The position numbers and the translations under genes are program-made. Positions 1 to 13,725 of a DNA stretch of 64,000 bases are shown here, one piece after another. Each line of letters starts with the position of its first letter. The first letter of the stretch is position 1. Origin of the DNA: Grifola frondosa (Eukaryota > Basidiomycota > Agaricomycetes > Polyporales > Grifolaceae); contig LUGG01000023.1 in the NCBI GenBank assembly GCA_001683735.1, positions 248,001-312,000 on the forward strand, in the 5' to 3' direction. The notes under the pieces are model-generated. The model saw only the letters and a program-made list of their open reading frames with translations. It did not search any database and had not been told where the DNA came from.

Positions 1-1273
<1,273 letters not shown>

Positions 1274-1760
1274 GGTGAGTGATGTTCTGTTGGGAGTATA
1301 TCCCGATGGCTCGCCTTTTATTGTATGACACGCTCTGCTGAGAACATCTTGAGTGATTCAGCGTCCTGTGTTTGTCAGATGACTTTCCTCGCGATCAAAA
1401 CTATTTGTCTAGACGGTATCCTTATCAACGCTAGTGCTCAGTGAAGCGCGATAACACAACATTAAGGCAGAATCGTGAATGGCTCAGACTTTTCCTGCAA
1501 GATAATAGGTGCGTACGTCGGACTCAGTCGTGGATAATTTCCCTTCCTCTTCTTTTCGTTCACCCCCAGATATTTCGGTTCTCTGATGCACATACACGTA
1601 TTATTATACGGAATCCGCCACCGAAATTACCCCCGTCCACGCCAAGTCATCTTTTTACGTGTAGCCGTACGCCCGGGTTCTCAGAACCTCTTTTGTCCAT
1701 GCCTTTGCTGTATGCTAAACAACTACTCCATCGCATTGTGCTGTACTCGGCTTTGTGATG

Positions 1761-1911
1761 TCCACCAACATCTTCGTCTCGTCATGTGTTGAATGTCGCT
1801 TCGTGGATATTCCGAACACTGACGCTATGGAGACTGCCCACCAATATCTTCGTCTCGTCATGTGTTGAATATGGCTCCGCGGATGCTCCGAACACTGACG
1901 CTGTGGAGACG
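1761..1911. repeat. 76-bp tandem duplication upstream of OYE copy 1
   Basis: Two imperfect head-to-tail units of 76 bp, near 1762-1837 and 1838-1911, share the core tcttcgtctcgtcatgtgtt and the segment tccgaacactgacgct. The corresponding region of the other OYE copy (about 32650-32730, reverse strand) holds only one unit. The duplication is therefore specific to this copy and lies 490-640 bp upstream of its start codon. Confidence 0.85.
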
Positions 1912-2082
1912 AATGTAATTGGAGATTCATTCAGCTTGGGTCTTCAAACTCAGTGTTTGTCGTTGGCGAACGAAAAAAAGATGATGATTAACCTGACATG
2001 TGATGACCGTAAAGTCAGCATTGAAAGATCACACCAGCGAGTACTATCACTTGGCAACACATCCCCGAACCATCCCCGGTGC

Positions 2083-4272
2083 TTACTCCTTGGCAAAGTT
2101 GGCCTCAATGATCGCGGTGATCAAATCGTCCGGCTGCTCTGGGAAGTCCATTGGGAAGACTCCAGCCTGTCCAGTAGGAACGTTATCGAAGTAAGATTTC
2201 AACTACGATACAGAAGGAGTAAGCACTTCGGTGAGACGAAGAACTGGATTTGCGAACATACCAAATCGTTAATCCCATCGACAAACAGACCCGGAATCCC
2301 CATGGCGAAGTCTCGGGGATCGGCACCCAACTGGGAACCCTGGTTGGCACTCGCATAATTGATGTAAAGCTTCCCGTCCGTGGCATTCACAGCACGAGCG
2401 AGGGCCTGCTGGATGGAGGTCCACTTCTGAGTTATCGCAGTTTCCGTGAAAATGCTAGACGGGTTGAAATCGTCCTGCACGTTGATGGTGCCGCTCGCAG
2501 TATCAAAATCGGCGCTGTTGCGGGGCCAAGTGGTCATGTCGATGCCCCAGCCAGGATTCAAGGCGGACGTGCGGTTGAGGAGGATGATCTTTCCCCGCGC
2601 AGCATCGAGGTCTGAAGGCAGGGCGGTGGACGTGTTGTATCCATACCAGTATTGGGAGTTGGAATTGAACATATTCTTCAGGGTGCTAGCCATCGTGCTC
2701 GTGTCCGAGGTGCCCTGTTCCATGATGGAGACGAAGATCGTCTCGGTCGGCGTGTTCTTCAAGAAAGTGTAGATGTCGCTAAGGACGTCGCTGAGCGGGT
2801 AGCCGCCCTCGGACCAGTTAATGATATAGTCCCCGTGCATCATAATGATCGTGCTGCTGCCGTAGGTCAAGCCGAGACGAAGATCGAGGAAGCGACACCC
2901 AGCTCGCAGCTGGTTGTAGATGCTGATGTTCTGTGTGAGGATGTACAAACCAGTGAGGATGTACCAGCTGACGGGACCACCTGCTGATGTCGCCGAGTCG
3001 TGAGTTCCGGGAATACACAGCTTATTAAGTGAGGTGGTGCCGACCACATCGCTCATCCACGATGACGGGAGAAAGCGGTCGTCGAGGACGCGCAAGGCAT
3101 AGTTGATCTGGTCATCAGTGCCTAACCACCAACACCAAAGGACGTCGTCCAGAGCGACGACTATCGGAATATCCTGGGTGCGCTGACTGAGGACCTCCGC
3201 ACTGTTCCAAACACCATTCCGGTACAAGCAAATTACGGGTGCCGTATCTTTGTTATTGGTCCAGTTGGCGGGGAACGCGACCGCCCCTCCGCTCAACCAA
3301 CTGGTGCACGATACGCCGCTCGCACTGGATTCCGACAGCTGGTTGGAAGCGCGCGACCACGACTTCTTGGCAGGATCAAAGACGATGTCGATGAGGTCGC
3401 GGTGGCTATTGCGTGAGGAAAATAGGATGTGAAGGACATCGTTCAAGACCACAAGGCTGGGACCTCCCCAGGAGGTTTCATTCCCAGATTGTGCTGCAGG
3501 CCAGGTCATATTACCAGTGGCAGAATCGCGCGTCCAGCATGACCACATGACGGTCTGGTCGCTCGACGGCTGCCTGAGGTACGCGAGATAGATGGTGTCC
3601 TGGAATATCGTCGCAGTAGGAACAACACTGGTCTTGAAGCCTGTGTCGGCGAGGCGAAGCCATATCGATTTCGAATCATCATACTGGAATTGCACGATTA
3701 TCGAGTCGGTAGGATCGATCCAGAAGGCGTATAGCGTGTCGTTCAAGTCAACAAGAACTGGTGCGCTATTCGTCTTGTAAGGATTCTTGGGATCGGTAGA
3801 AAGAGAAGTAGGGACAAGCCAAGGCAGTGAATGGTCCTGGCTATGAGAATAGACGAGCCCCTGGCTGGTCATCCAGACACACCATATCTGTTCGAGGTGC
3901 ACGGCGACGGCTGGAGAGTAGGACGTTTTCCAATCCTTGGAGAACGGCTGGGTGGCACCCGACCAGTTCGTGCTTTGCACCAACGGCGGGCTGAGCGCGC
4001 CATGATATTTGATCTTGTTCTACAGATCATCGGAATTAGTGTCCGTCAGGCGGAATGAAATGAATAAGTACCTGCAAGGTATCGTCTCCTTTGGCGAGTT
4101 TGTCTACCGCCTTCGAGTACTCTAACTCAGACATGGAACGACAAGGATCCTGGGCGAATCCAAACTATGGATGAGTGCGGACTAGATTTAGCATGATAGT
4201 TACACTCACGACAGCATTGCGAGTAAGCGAAGGCGGGAATCGAATGTCGTACGGCGCCTGGTTGTTAAACAT
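2083..4272 (-). CDS. PI-specific phospholipase C X-domain protein with N-terminal propeller-like region
   Basis: A 677-residue protein from four exons: 4272-4210, 4164-4072, 4019-2262 and 2202-2083; phases agree across every junction. The C-terminal half (about residues 385-660) is a PLC-X / PLC-like phosphodiesterase domain: LCIPGTHDSAT supplies the first catalytic histidine (about His392), LRAGCRFLDLRLG follows, and MMHGDYI supplies the second (about His447). Such domains cleave the phosphodiester of phosphatidylinositol or GPI head groups. Residues 65-370 contain about five repeats of the type PVLVDLNDTLYAFWI, PTATIFQDTIYLAYL, PSLVVLNDVLHILFS and IPIVVALDDVLWCWW, spaced as blades of a beta-propeller or fucose-lectin fold. 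No signal peptide or membrane helix is seen, so an intracellular place is likely. The frame is intact throughout. Confidence 0.88.
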
Positions 4273-6075
4273 GATAACACCGCTGATAGAATGCGCTGCA
4301 ACAAAAGTATGAAGATAAATTCAAATTCATCGTGAAACTGAGTACAATCAACTCACCAGAAGGGATTGTATGCGAAGTGGTGTATACTCTGAATTGTGCA
4401 GAAGTGTCGACGATACATCCTGCTTTTATATGGCTGTCTATACCATCGGTGCCAGAACTACGTTCCTCCGGTAGCAAGAAATAGCGGCACTAGCATTGAA
4501 TTGGCTAAGTCTACGCTTCCACTATTGCGAAACGCGCTCTACGGCAAGGGCAAACCGATGAAACTGACAATGAATGTAAGTTGTCTGTCATCGGCGACAA
4601 TAACAATGAGCACGGGAATACACACATACGGGCCCTGGTTAGTGAAAACATTATACTGGGTTTGGAACATCAAAACACTCGTGTGCAAATTGGGCCATCG
4701 ATGCAACATCGGAGTGTCCTTACAGTACCTTTGTGAGATGATTTCACCGGTGCTGAGTGAAGGGATAAATTCTCACCTTATAATCTGCAGAGTCCAATTA
4801 AGGTTAAATATTGTAACCTATATCCACAAAAGCAGTGCACCAGCGTAGCCTGACCTGAAAAAAGGGGAACTTTGACGACATCAGTGTTTAAGTTTGGTCA
4901 AGTGGAAGTGATCTGTGGGGAAGTGTCAACTATCAACTTAAACGCTACGGTTTGTTGTATCAGCGTTCCGATTTCCGTTCGAGCTTCAGCATGCCTAAAC
5001 GGATGACAGGGAAGAGAGATCATTTGTCCTTCGAGTTATTCTATAACATCAGGAGCGGGGGACACTTCCTCCTTGCTTCCTCCTCTAACACTGCAATAAA
5101 CAACACCGTGTTGGCCTTACTCAAGTTGCTATTGTGAAAAAGTATATCCTGGAGTGGTCTACCGATGAGCATCATTACACGTACCTTGTCTATGACATGA
5201 TTCATATCGTCCTGGAAAACGGAGTGTCGGGAATATTGATTAAATATCCGACACATCGGTGTGCCGATGCCGGTTACATTACAACTCGGGACGTGTGACC
5301 GCCGTTGAAAAACAGCGGGGATATTAATATTGTCGCGCCGCAGGTGCGGAAAGTTTGGCAGGAGTGACAAGCGGCGCCGCAGCCGGTGGAACCGTTTGTG
5401 ATATGTGACAACGCCAAAATCCGGCGCGTCAAGGGTCCTGTGACCCGTGACGCGCCGAGGTGGTCCGTGATGTACAATATTATATATATCCATAGAAATA
5501 CCGGGCCACTTGTGCGTCGACGAACTACCACCCTCTGGGAAATTTCGTGCATGTATTGCGAATCGCTGAAGCGCGAAATCGAGACCCGCGGCGTTTGCCG
5601 AAGGAGGACTTGGACCTCTTGCCACGAGCGACCACAACTCGATGATCCACCGACGTCTCCCTTCTCTTTTGCGTGAATACTTGCTCCTTCTAGCAAACTT
5701 CCGAAGCCAAGATCAAGGCTTCATGCCTCTGGAAGGCCACCGTTATAAATTCTGAATGGTAATTAAAAAAAACTTTAGACACGTTTCAAGCCTTCACCTG
5801 CCTGTGAAGTGGCTCTTGGTCTCAAAATCAGGTCTTTCTCACTTTTGTATTTTAGAACAAATATACAAGTGCTTCGAACCAACTTTTCGCTGCTGCCTCC
5901 TCTATTTCATTCGAATATTTCGAACAGCACATCATGCAGTGAATCCGCATCTCAGCAGGGAGGTAATCGTTAGACCGGGGCAATGGCACCGCTTTCCCGA
6001 TACGAGAAGTGATCGAAGCATCAATCCCCTCTGACTCAATCCGTTATCTGACCAGTGTTTGCGAATAATCCTGTA
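4273..6075. other. 1.8-kb intergenic region without a recognisable gene
   Basis: This separates the divergent phospholipase and carboxylesterase genes. A 198-codon open frame lies on the minus strand at 5041-5637, but its product (Arg- and Pro-rich, mixed composition) resembles no family known to me and shows no clear intron signals or partner exons. The flanking bases are AT-rich. I see no terminal repeats or target-site duplications. Confidence 0.4.
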
Positions 6076-8122
6076 ATGGCGCAGGTACATCTGCAGGAGG
6101 AGTTGCTACAATCGTCAGAGAGGATCAGCGTTCAGACTCGGTATGGTCCAGTGAAGGGTGGGCGTGCAGCGAATGGCGCTGCTGCATTCCTCGGTACGCA
6201 AGTTGCTTGATTCAAATTCTGGCGATAAACCTTTGTGTTTGACCTGTAGAGCTACCTTACGCTCTGCCCCCTGGGAGATTCCAGGACGCCAAACCTTTGC
6301 CTGCAGATTTCTGGTACGAAGACAAAGAGTACGTTTACGAGAGTAACTGTGAGTAGACATGTGTTCTATGCATCCCTTCGAATACACTAGCTGATGAAAC
6401 TCCGATCGCGTACGATAGATGCTGTTCAGCCAAACAATGACGGACAGGCTGTCGGTATGTTGCTTTTGAACCATGGATCGAACTTGATAACGTTTCGCTC
6501 GCATCAGGGATGCCGTATGAAGATAAGGTTGGCTTGGGGAAGCCGACCGAGAATCCGTTAGTACAATGCTTTCCTTGCATATAGCCACCTTTGGTGTGAC
6601 AATTTTTTCCCCAGATTGTTCGTGAACGTTGTATGCCCACCATCCTTCCCTTCAAAAAATGCATTTCCTGTGAAAGTTTACATCCATGGCGGGTGTGTGG
6701 CCAGATTCCGATGTCCGCTACGTTGATCTAACCATTTCCGTGCTATTCATTTTCTAGATTCTTACAATTCGGGTCGCCTCATGGCATGAGCTGCCAAGCA
6801 CAGTTTGTGTCCGCTGAACGCTCCGAAGTTTGGGTGAACATAGGATACCGGCTCTCGGCATTCGGTTTCCTCGCCTGTGACCAGCCGAAGGTCGATGGTA
6901 ACTTCGGATTCAAGGACCAATGGCTTGCGCTCCTATGGATTCAACAGAATATTGCGGCGTTTGGAGGTATTGAACTCGCTTAGTCGCATTATGTGTGGAT
7001 AATTGACGAAAATAACAGGCGATCCTAACAACATCCAAGTAACGGGCCTATCCGCAGGTGCACACTCCGTGCATCAATTGCTCCATCATGCATCTCGCCT
7101 ACCGGAAGGTCAACAAGCACCCTTTCAATCGGCTGTCATGCAGTCCAACGCTATAGTGTAAGAGTTTATCTGCTTCGAATTCCATTCATTGTTTTGAGCT
7201 CTCTGCACACGTAGAATCACTCCTAAGACGCCTGCTGAGCTACGGCCCCAGTTCGTTGCTCTGTGCCGCGCTCTGAACCTCGATCCGGATTCCCCGGATA
7301 TTCTCTCGACGCTCCGCGATCCGACGCAAGTCCCTGCTTCTGCCATTACCCATGTCATCGAAACAGATGCCTTGGGCACCGAGTATGGTACATTCCGTGG
7401 CTGCTGGGAAGCCGGTTGGCTCGGTTCCTCGCCTGATGCCATGACCTGGCAACGCTCTGGCGGACTCGCTCGCGCCCTGAAAGCTAAGGGAGTGCGTTCT
7501 GTCGTCCTTGGTGACCTCACGGAGGAGTGGTATCTGTACTCCATCGCGCATCCCGTGAAGAGCATGCACGACATCGAGCTGAACATGGAACGATACTATC
7601 CTAGTGAGGTTGTGAAGAAGCTGATGACCAAGTACAGGACTGTCCCCGAAGGCGCTCCCCACACGGAGTTCAAGGAACTGCTCGGGGAGATATTGAGCGA
7701 CGGGCAGGTGTATCTTCCGATACGGCTCTTTGCACGGGACGCGATGGCGGCCGGCTTGCCTGTGGTGAGATATGAGATTCGTTGGACTCCAGAACAAGGA
7801 AGGCCATTCGGTACGATTTTCTTCCCTGGATGCTGCTGCAGTCTGATCCCAACTATGCATGCTAGGCTATGTGACCCATGCGACGGATCGTTCACTCTGG
7901 GCGCTGCGCCTTCCGATAATAGAGCCATCGCAGGCAGATGTCGCTCGCGCGTGGCTTGACGCTGTCGCGGCGGAAGTCAAAGCAGTCGAAAGCGGCGATA
8001 CTCTCTCCAGAGGGCTGCAGCAGGTCCTTGCGCTGAAGGAAGACAAGACGATAGGATGGAAGCAAGATGATCTATGGGACAACCTTATGCGCCTACTAGA
8101 GGCTCTACCCGGAGAGACGTGA
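6076..8122 (+). CDS. Type-B carboxylesterase / alpha-beta hydrolase
   Basis: Serine esterase of the carboxylesterase B family, 526 residues from nine exons: 6076-6193, 6250-6348, 6419-6454, 6508-6556, 6615-6692, 6758-6966, 7019-7157, 7215-7810 and 7866-8122. The joined length is a multiple of three and every phase agrees. Diagnostic motifs are VYIHGG (oxyanion hole), VWVNIGYRLSAFGF, NFGFKDQWLALLWIQQNI, and the nucleophile elbow TGLSAGAHS (about Ser208). GYVTHATDR near residue 440 is the probable catalytic-histidine region. There is no signal peptide: the product begins MAQVHLQ, so a cytosolic enzyme is likely. The exon 4 donor (gttagt at 6557) was chosen because it alone keeps ENPLFVNVV in frame. 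It is one of the few multi-exon genes here with no base-level disruption. Confidence 0.92.
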
Positions 8123-8466
8123 ACACCATTGGGTTGAAATTGTAGGTGTGTCATTACAGTATCAATGAAATTGAGGTGTTCAACCATTTTAATCGAAGGA
8201 TCATAATGTACAATGTATTGTATCTGGCTTCATCTCGTTGATGCTTACTGGAACTCCCTTCAATATACGGGTCCTATACGGATATGTCAAATTGTTCCTG
8301 CTATGTGCCACTGACATTAAGCATCGATGCACTGTCCGCGTCAATTAACTGCACATCCGGATCAAAGTTCGACCCAAACCTTGGGCCATTGAGCATGGAG
8401 ACTTCAATGCATCCGTCTTTAGGGAGAGGCTCATTCGTCCCAAAGGATGGCCGCGCAGACTTTCCA
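8123..8466. other. Convergent intergenic spacer
   Basis: About 340 bp between the 3' ends of the carboxylesterase (+) and the HNH nuclease gene (-). A 66-codon minus-strand open frame (8301-8501) overlaps the nuclease end in another frame, but I found no splice signal joining it. It most likely represents the 3' untranslated regions. Confidence 0.5.
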
Positions 8467-10005
8467 TCAGGTGCACTGCATACGATCTTGATCATATTCA
8501 ATGAATAAGTCCTTGAGCGACCGTTGATGAGGATCTATATCCAAAAGTGACATCCTCAATGCCATGTCATCATCATCAGTGATCCTGCCAGCTGGCACTA
8601 CTCCGTCTTTGAAAAATCTGTCCATGACGGCATCGATGACTTCGCTTGCCCCACTGAGATGTAGAATGTGAGCGATCGCAGCATGGATGGCAACGAACTT
8701 GGGATTGGGAAGAGGTATCCCACCACCAGAGTGGTCTGTGAACCTGACTTCCTCCAAACCGGCAGCCACGCCCGACACTTCATCGAACCAATGGATTGTG
8801 TATACATTTGTCTCCTTCTGTAGGCGAATGATTTCGAATGATAATATAAATGATAGAGAACGCGTGACACACCGTTGCCAATAGACAGAACGAAAAGTCA
8901 TCGTAGTCCATATGCAGTTCCGCTCGAAGCATCATACCGTTCTCGGGTGAGTCCAACCGAGCAGAGAAATTGTATGCAAGTTCCTTCGGGAGCGCAGCAT
9001 AATGGCTGAGCATATCCAGAGTTGCAGGAAGTCTGTACTAAATATTGTCTTCAAAAAGAGTTCACAGCATCGTCAGGAATGAGCTTACTTTTGTTCCCTT
9101 GCCTTCGCCACTCATGATGGCTCTCCGAAGAAAATGAGTGGCTACAAGCTGGGTTTTCATGGCATTTTGAGGCACCTCTTCACCTTTGTAGCCCATCTGC
9201 CACCAATGTGTCACAGCGCACTGATGACCGTCCCGCTCGATGATCTAAGGATAGCATGAACAGAGTGAAAAACTATAAGCTGGAATATATACCTTATCAT
9301 GGAAGGAACTGGGTCGATCCTTCGGCACAGGGCCATCAAGGAACTTTGAATTGCGGAGGGTGGGAGTAGTGAAGTGAGAGGTAAGTTTCTCCTCGCTCTT
9401 GAATGCTGTTACGACTGTAAATGAATGAGAATAGTAATTCAAGGAGATGAGAGAGGACCAACGCACTAGGCCATAGCAAATGGAACAACCAGTCCTCAGG
9501 ACTAGTTGATTGATCCCTCCATCGTTCTTGTTTATGGTAGCAGCAATGATGACAGATGCAGTGTATCGCTCTCCACCAGATATCTTGGCTCCTTCCAACA
9601 TTGCATCAAGAAGCGTGTACGTTAATCGAATGTCCGGGAATACCAACTTGCCTTTTCCGGGCAGTCTGAAAATCCCCAGAACGGCGCGAGCTTCGCGCAT
9701 CAAATCTGCAGTTTCAACCGAATTATCACACATCAGCGGAAGTACTTGGGTGTTGAAATCCTGGCCAGAACGCGTTAAGATGGACGTTTGACTCGAATCG
9801 AAGGGATTTTCCGCATCGGAGGGATGCTCGAACATATTGGATGCTGCATAGTAGGATACATAAGTACTGGTGTCGACTCTTTTTGAACGATAACCACGCA
9901 CCCTGTCGTGAGGATATCGAGAGGTTTAATTCGAGCGCAGTGAGGATTATCGAACGAAGAGGTCTCTGTTGAACCTCCCTGGGTCACGCATAAGTACCTC
10001 GACAC
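8467..10005 (-). CDS. HNH endonuclease domain protein (5' end uncertain)
   Basis: Member of the HNH_2-type nuclease family that is expanded in agaricomycetes; cellular role unknown. Clear exons are 9902 (or upstream)-9293, 9244-9089, 9037-8873 and 8817-8467, with matching phases. The HNH core runs over two exons: ERDGHQCAVTHWW, then VATHFLRRAI (first His), SPENGMMLRAELHMDYD (Asn and last His), and the typical ending AAIAHILHLSGA. The largest exon may contain an unspliced-looking intron (about 9425-9490) that stays open in frame. The start codon is not settled: the exon starting at 9902 needs a short upstream exon, perhaps ending near 9998, for which I could not find a convincing ATG. Frame and motifs are otherwise intact. 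Confidence 0.7.
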
Positions 10006-10326
10006 CCCGCATCCACTATGACGAACATGAGGCGCCCGTATATTATTTAAGCGCTTGCTGGCTTGCGCCGTGTTGTGACCGTGATCAACTATTGTGCTGT
10101 TGGACTGAACTACTCCATTCGCACTTCGTATTCATGGACAGATTGTATGCGACTGAGCTCACAGTTTAGCCTTGGAGTGCATGGGCTTTACCGTTAGCTT
10201 ATCATAACTTCAGGAGATTTCGTAGGTCATTCATCAGATTCCGTTAATTCACGTAGGTGCATGTTGAAATAAGTACTAGTTGGGTACCGTTTTGTGACAG
10301 TATTGTCCTCATTCCGGCAAAGCATC

Positions 10327-12286
10327 ATGAATGATAGTGAGTGCTGTTATCTGAAATGCTCCGTCTCCATGCTGACTGTAGCTGTCGTAGGTAACAAAGA
10401 TCGCGACGAACCATGCCCTCCACTAGATTTGGATAGCTGTCACAAAATCTTTACGCCAATTACCCTTCCGAGTGGGTCCGTAATAAATAATAGACTAGTC
10501 AAGGTATGACAGTATTTCTGAACTTGCTTCTCTCGTTTTGATAGGATTAATTGGTTGCGCTTAGGTTGCATTATACGAACATCTTAGCGATCTCTTTGGC
10601 GGACCGCCAAATGCCGTCCACTATGACCTTTATTCCCAATGGTCAAGGGGACAATGGGGCATGATAATCACTGGGAATGTGCAGATATGCGGGGACCACA
10701 TCACGTTAGGAAGGGACGTCGTCATCCCGACGTCTCTCACCGCAGAGTCGCTCCAACCCTTCAAGTTACTCGCAAAAGCTATTCACGGTGATGCGGACCA
10801 TCCATCGAGCACTGCATCATCCGAAGGCAACGTGGACAGTTGTCTTACTATAATGCAGTTGTCGCATCCAGGGCGACAGTCTCCCAATATCATTGGAGGA
10901 CGGTGGCCTTTTGTGCCGCCCATCGCCCCCAGTGCTGTTCCAGTGGGTCAAGCCCATAGAAAGTCAGATACTATTTTTTCTCGTCTGCTTCATAGTTTCG
11001 CATTCCAAATACCACGGGAGATACCTGAAAGAGATATCCCAGCACTTGTAGATGCTTTCGTCCGGGTGCGCAGGTGGCGGCAGAGAGCGGTTTTGATGGA
11101 GTGGAACTGCAGGCAGCACATGGTTGTGAGTGTGTTCTCGTGTCTTTTTTATATGGGACATATTTATTAATCTTTTTTTTCTACAGACCTCATAGCCCAA
11201 TTCATCTCGCCCAAGGTCTGTCGAAGATTCGCAGGCGGCGTATCTGGTTGTTAATCAGTTTCTTTCTTTCTCCAACTAGAGCAATCATCGTGCTGATGCC
11301 TATTCCGCGAGCACAAATTCATTGCACTTCCTGCATGACATAGTTTCGTCAATCCGCGCGTGCGAGATCATACCAGCGAACTTTGTCTTGGGGGTCAAGT
11401 TAAACGCAGCGGACTACGTGGATAGTTCGCAGGATCGTAACAAAACAGACGAGCTACAAGAACAGGAGCGCCTTGCATTGCAGCACGTACGAGAGATCGC
11501 GAGCTGGAGGATGGTGGACTTCATTGAGATAAGCGGAGGTGACTATGAGAGTCCAGGTGGGCAATATATATCTTCATCACGATGAAGTACTGACACGTCC
11601 TAGATTTCATGTCTCCCGCTCAGTCCGCTCAGTCACAGCGCCAAGCGCTCTTTTCTCGCTTCTCTCAGAAAGCCGTGCAAACCCTGGCGGAGAATTCTTT
11701 GAATATAGATAGCTCTCCTGCTGCAGGACCGCGTGGGACGCCATTGATCCTCCTCACCGGGGGCTTGCGATCATTGCCACTTTTCACCTCCGTGCTTGCG
11801 AATAAGCACGCAGACCTACTGGGCCTCCGCATGTCGGTTCTCTGTCCCGAGCTCCCCCGCCAGCTGCGTGCATCCATCCGCGCACGAGAGAACGGCGCGG
11901 AGGACACATCCTTCATGGAATCTCCACCAGATCCGGATGTCAGCGGTCTCGGGAGCCCTCTACCTCTCTCAGAGCCGCTGCTGAGCTGGCGCAGGTTGGA
12001 GAGAGTGATACTCTCGGTGTTCCTATGTATCTGGTCGATTGTCCCGTGGAGTTCCCGCGACTCATCGGTGCTGGCACGAAACATGGCGTGGCACACGGTC
12101 ATGCTGCGGAACGTTGCGGTTGGCACAGAGGTTGACTACACAGTGGGCGGGCTGGGAGCAGTGTTGAGATTCTGGTTCTGGGTCACACCAGGATCTGATG
12201 GGGGATTGCTGGATGGAGTTTGGGAGTCGTGGATTGCCATGGGGCTTGTGGGCGTTGTGATCGGACTTGTTGTAGGAAGTTGGTGA
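10327..12286 (+). CDS. NADH:flavin oxidoreductase-like protein with hydrophobic C-terminal tail (frame broken once)
   Basis: An OYE-like flavoenzyme only distantly related to the duplicated pair. Exons: 10327-10336 (10 nt), 10391-10503, 10565-11125, 11187-11215, 11280-11556 and 11604-12286, giving about 557 residues. Motifs include HKIFTPITLPSG near the start, LTIMQLSHPGRQSP, GFDGVELQAAHGYLIAQFISP, FVLGVKLNAADY and DFIEISGGDYESP. The C-terminal third has two or three hydrophobic stretches, ending GLVGVVIGLVVGSW, which suggests a membrane anchor and is unusual for this family. Exon 3 changes frame at about 11064-11066 (one G short in ccggg), between the segments reading DAFVR and GAQVAAESGFDG; exon 3 is exactly one base short of the length its flanking phases need. 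The neighbouring aldo/keto reductase gene is convergent. Confidence 0.82.
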
Positions 12287-12545
12287 TACCCTCGGAATAT
12301 CGCGGTGCCCGCATTGAAGATAGAAATAATCTGGCGTCTTTAAATCCGGAATACGCGAAGACAAGCAAATCTTCGACGTGTAGACGTCCACTATCTCATC
12401 TTGGAACATGGTTGTCAACAACCTTTCAAATTTGAGACTCGGATGCATCTCCAACGGGAAGTTGTCCAAGTTAGAGTGATCACAGGAGCTGACTACCAAC
12501 ATACGCCCACAACATTTGCAGTCAGCAAATTATCCATGAAGGCGG

Positions 12546-13725
12546 TCACTTGCAATCCGGGAAGCCAATGCCTCCCCAACCAGTCCAGTATGGCGTGCAA
12601 GCACGGAATGGCCTCTCCTTCTCAATATCCGAAAGCTCCTTCACCTCCTCGTCAGTCAGATCAATAACCTTTAAGTTGGCGACTATGCGGCTCTCGTTGA
12701 CTGACTTCGGAATGACTGATTACCGGAAGAATAAATGGGTGAACACTTGGTGAGCAGTAGCGCATAATCGGTAGAAACTCACCAGAAACTTGAGATCTGT
12801 TCGCCTGTAATGAAATAAGGACGTTCGCCGTTGAGACCCCGTATTTCTGTGCAATCTTCTCTACGACAGGGTTCGATGAGAGTGGTGCGCCATCAGAGCC
12901 AGGGGAGAGTAAGCCGTCACCGAAATGCCCTTCGAGATACAAAATTTAACCAGTTCTTCTTGCATGCACGATCTATATATATAAGAAAGTCAGCTCGGGC
13001 CATGGCAACGCGAATGGAAAAGATACGAACGGATGGAGCTCGATCTGATTGACCGCCGGTATTATTGTAGCCACCTCCAAGAGTTGTTTCATGAACGGGA
13101 GAGATATATTGGATACACCAATCGCCTTGACCTTCTCGGGATGCGCCTCGTAGATCTTTTCTATGGCCTTCCAGGTGTCGAGCCAGTTATGCTCCTTATC
13201 AGCCTTCCCATCCTTCATCGGAGCAGGCCAGTGCATGAGCCCTGGGCAGCGTAAGTCGCGTTCGATCCTCGCTCACATGAAATGCCACGCACAAAGGTCG
13301 AGATACGGCGTATCGAGGGCCTGCAACGACGCCTCAAGCGCCGCTTCGGGGTTTCTCTGAGCCGAATTCGCCAACTTGGTCGTCAAAAAGATCTCCTCGC
13401 GCGGAACGCCAGAGTCCTTAATGCCCAAACCGACCTCTTTTTCATTCCCTGTGCGATCGATATCGTCAATCAATTCCAGCATAATTCAATGCGTACATGT
13501 GGGACGCACCGTATGCAGCAGCTGTATCGATATGTCTGTAGCCATTTTTGAGTGCCAATTCCACAGCTTTCTCTACGACTCCCGGTTTTGACCTCCAAGT
13601 GCCTAGAATATAGATCAACTTAGAATCAGCGAATCGTTGCCTCGTCATCCGACCCAGTACGCACCGAGACCCAAGGTGGGCATCTCAGCACCGGTGTTCA
13701 GCTTTATGAATTTCGATGCTGGCAT
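12546..13725 (-). CDS. Aldo/keto reductase (frame broken once)
   Basis: NADPH-dependent carbonyl reductase of the AKR superfamily, 293 residues once the single disruption is allowed for. Exons: 13725-13665, 13602-13510, 13448-13293, 13241-13031, 12972-12783 and 12715-12546. The catalytic tetrad is visible: Asp46 and Tyr51 in HIDTAAAYG, Lys76 in FLTTKLAN, His107 in LMHWPAP. Cofactor segments GVSNISLPF and [10 protein letters not shown] are also present. The exon 5 frame changes at about 12899-12900 (one G missing from a GGG on the coding strand) between ISVTAYSPL and [11 protein letters not shown]. An upstream ATG at 13851 is in frame, but 13725 gives the canonical [21 protein letters not shown] start. 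Confidence 0.88.

Noticed and set aside
8301..8501. 66-codon frame that might be a last exon of the HNH gene
   Set aside because: No GT-AG pair joins it in phase, and the HNH frame already ends at a normal family position.
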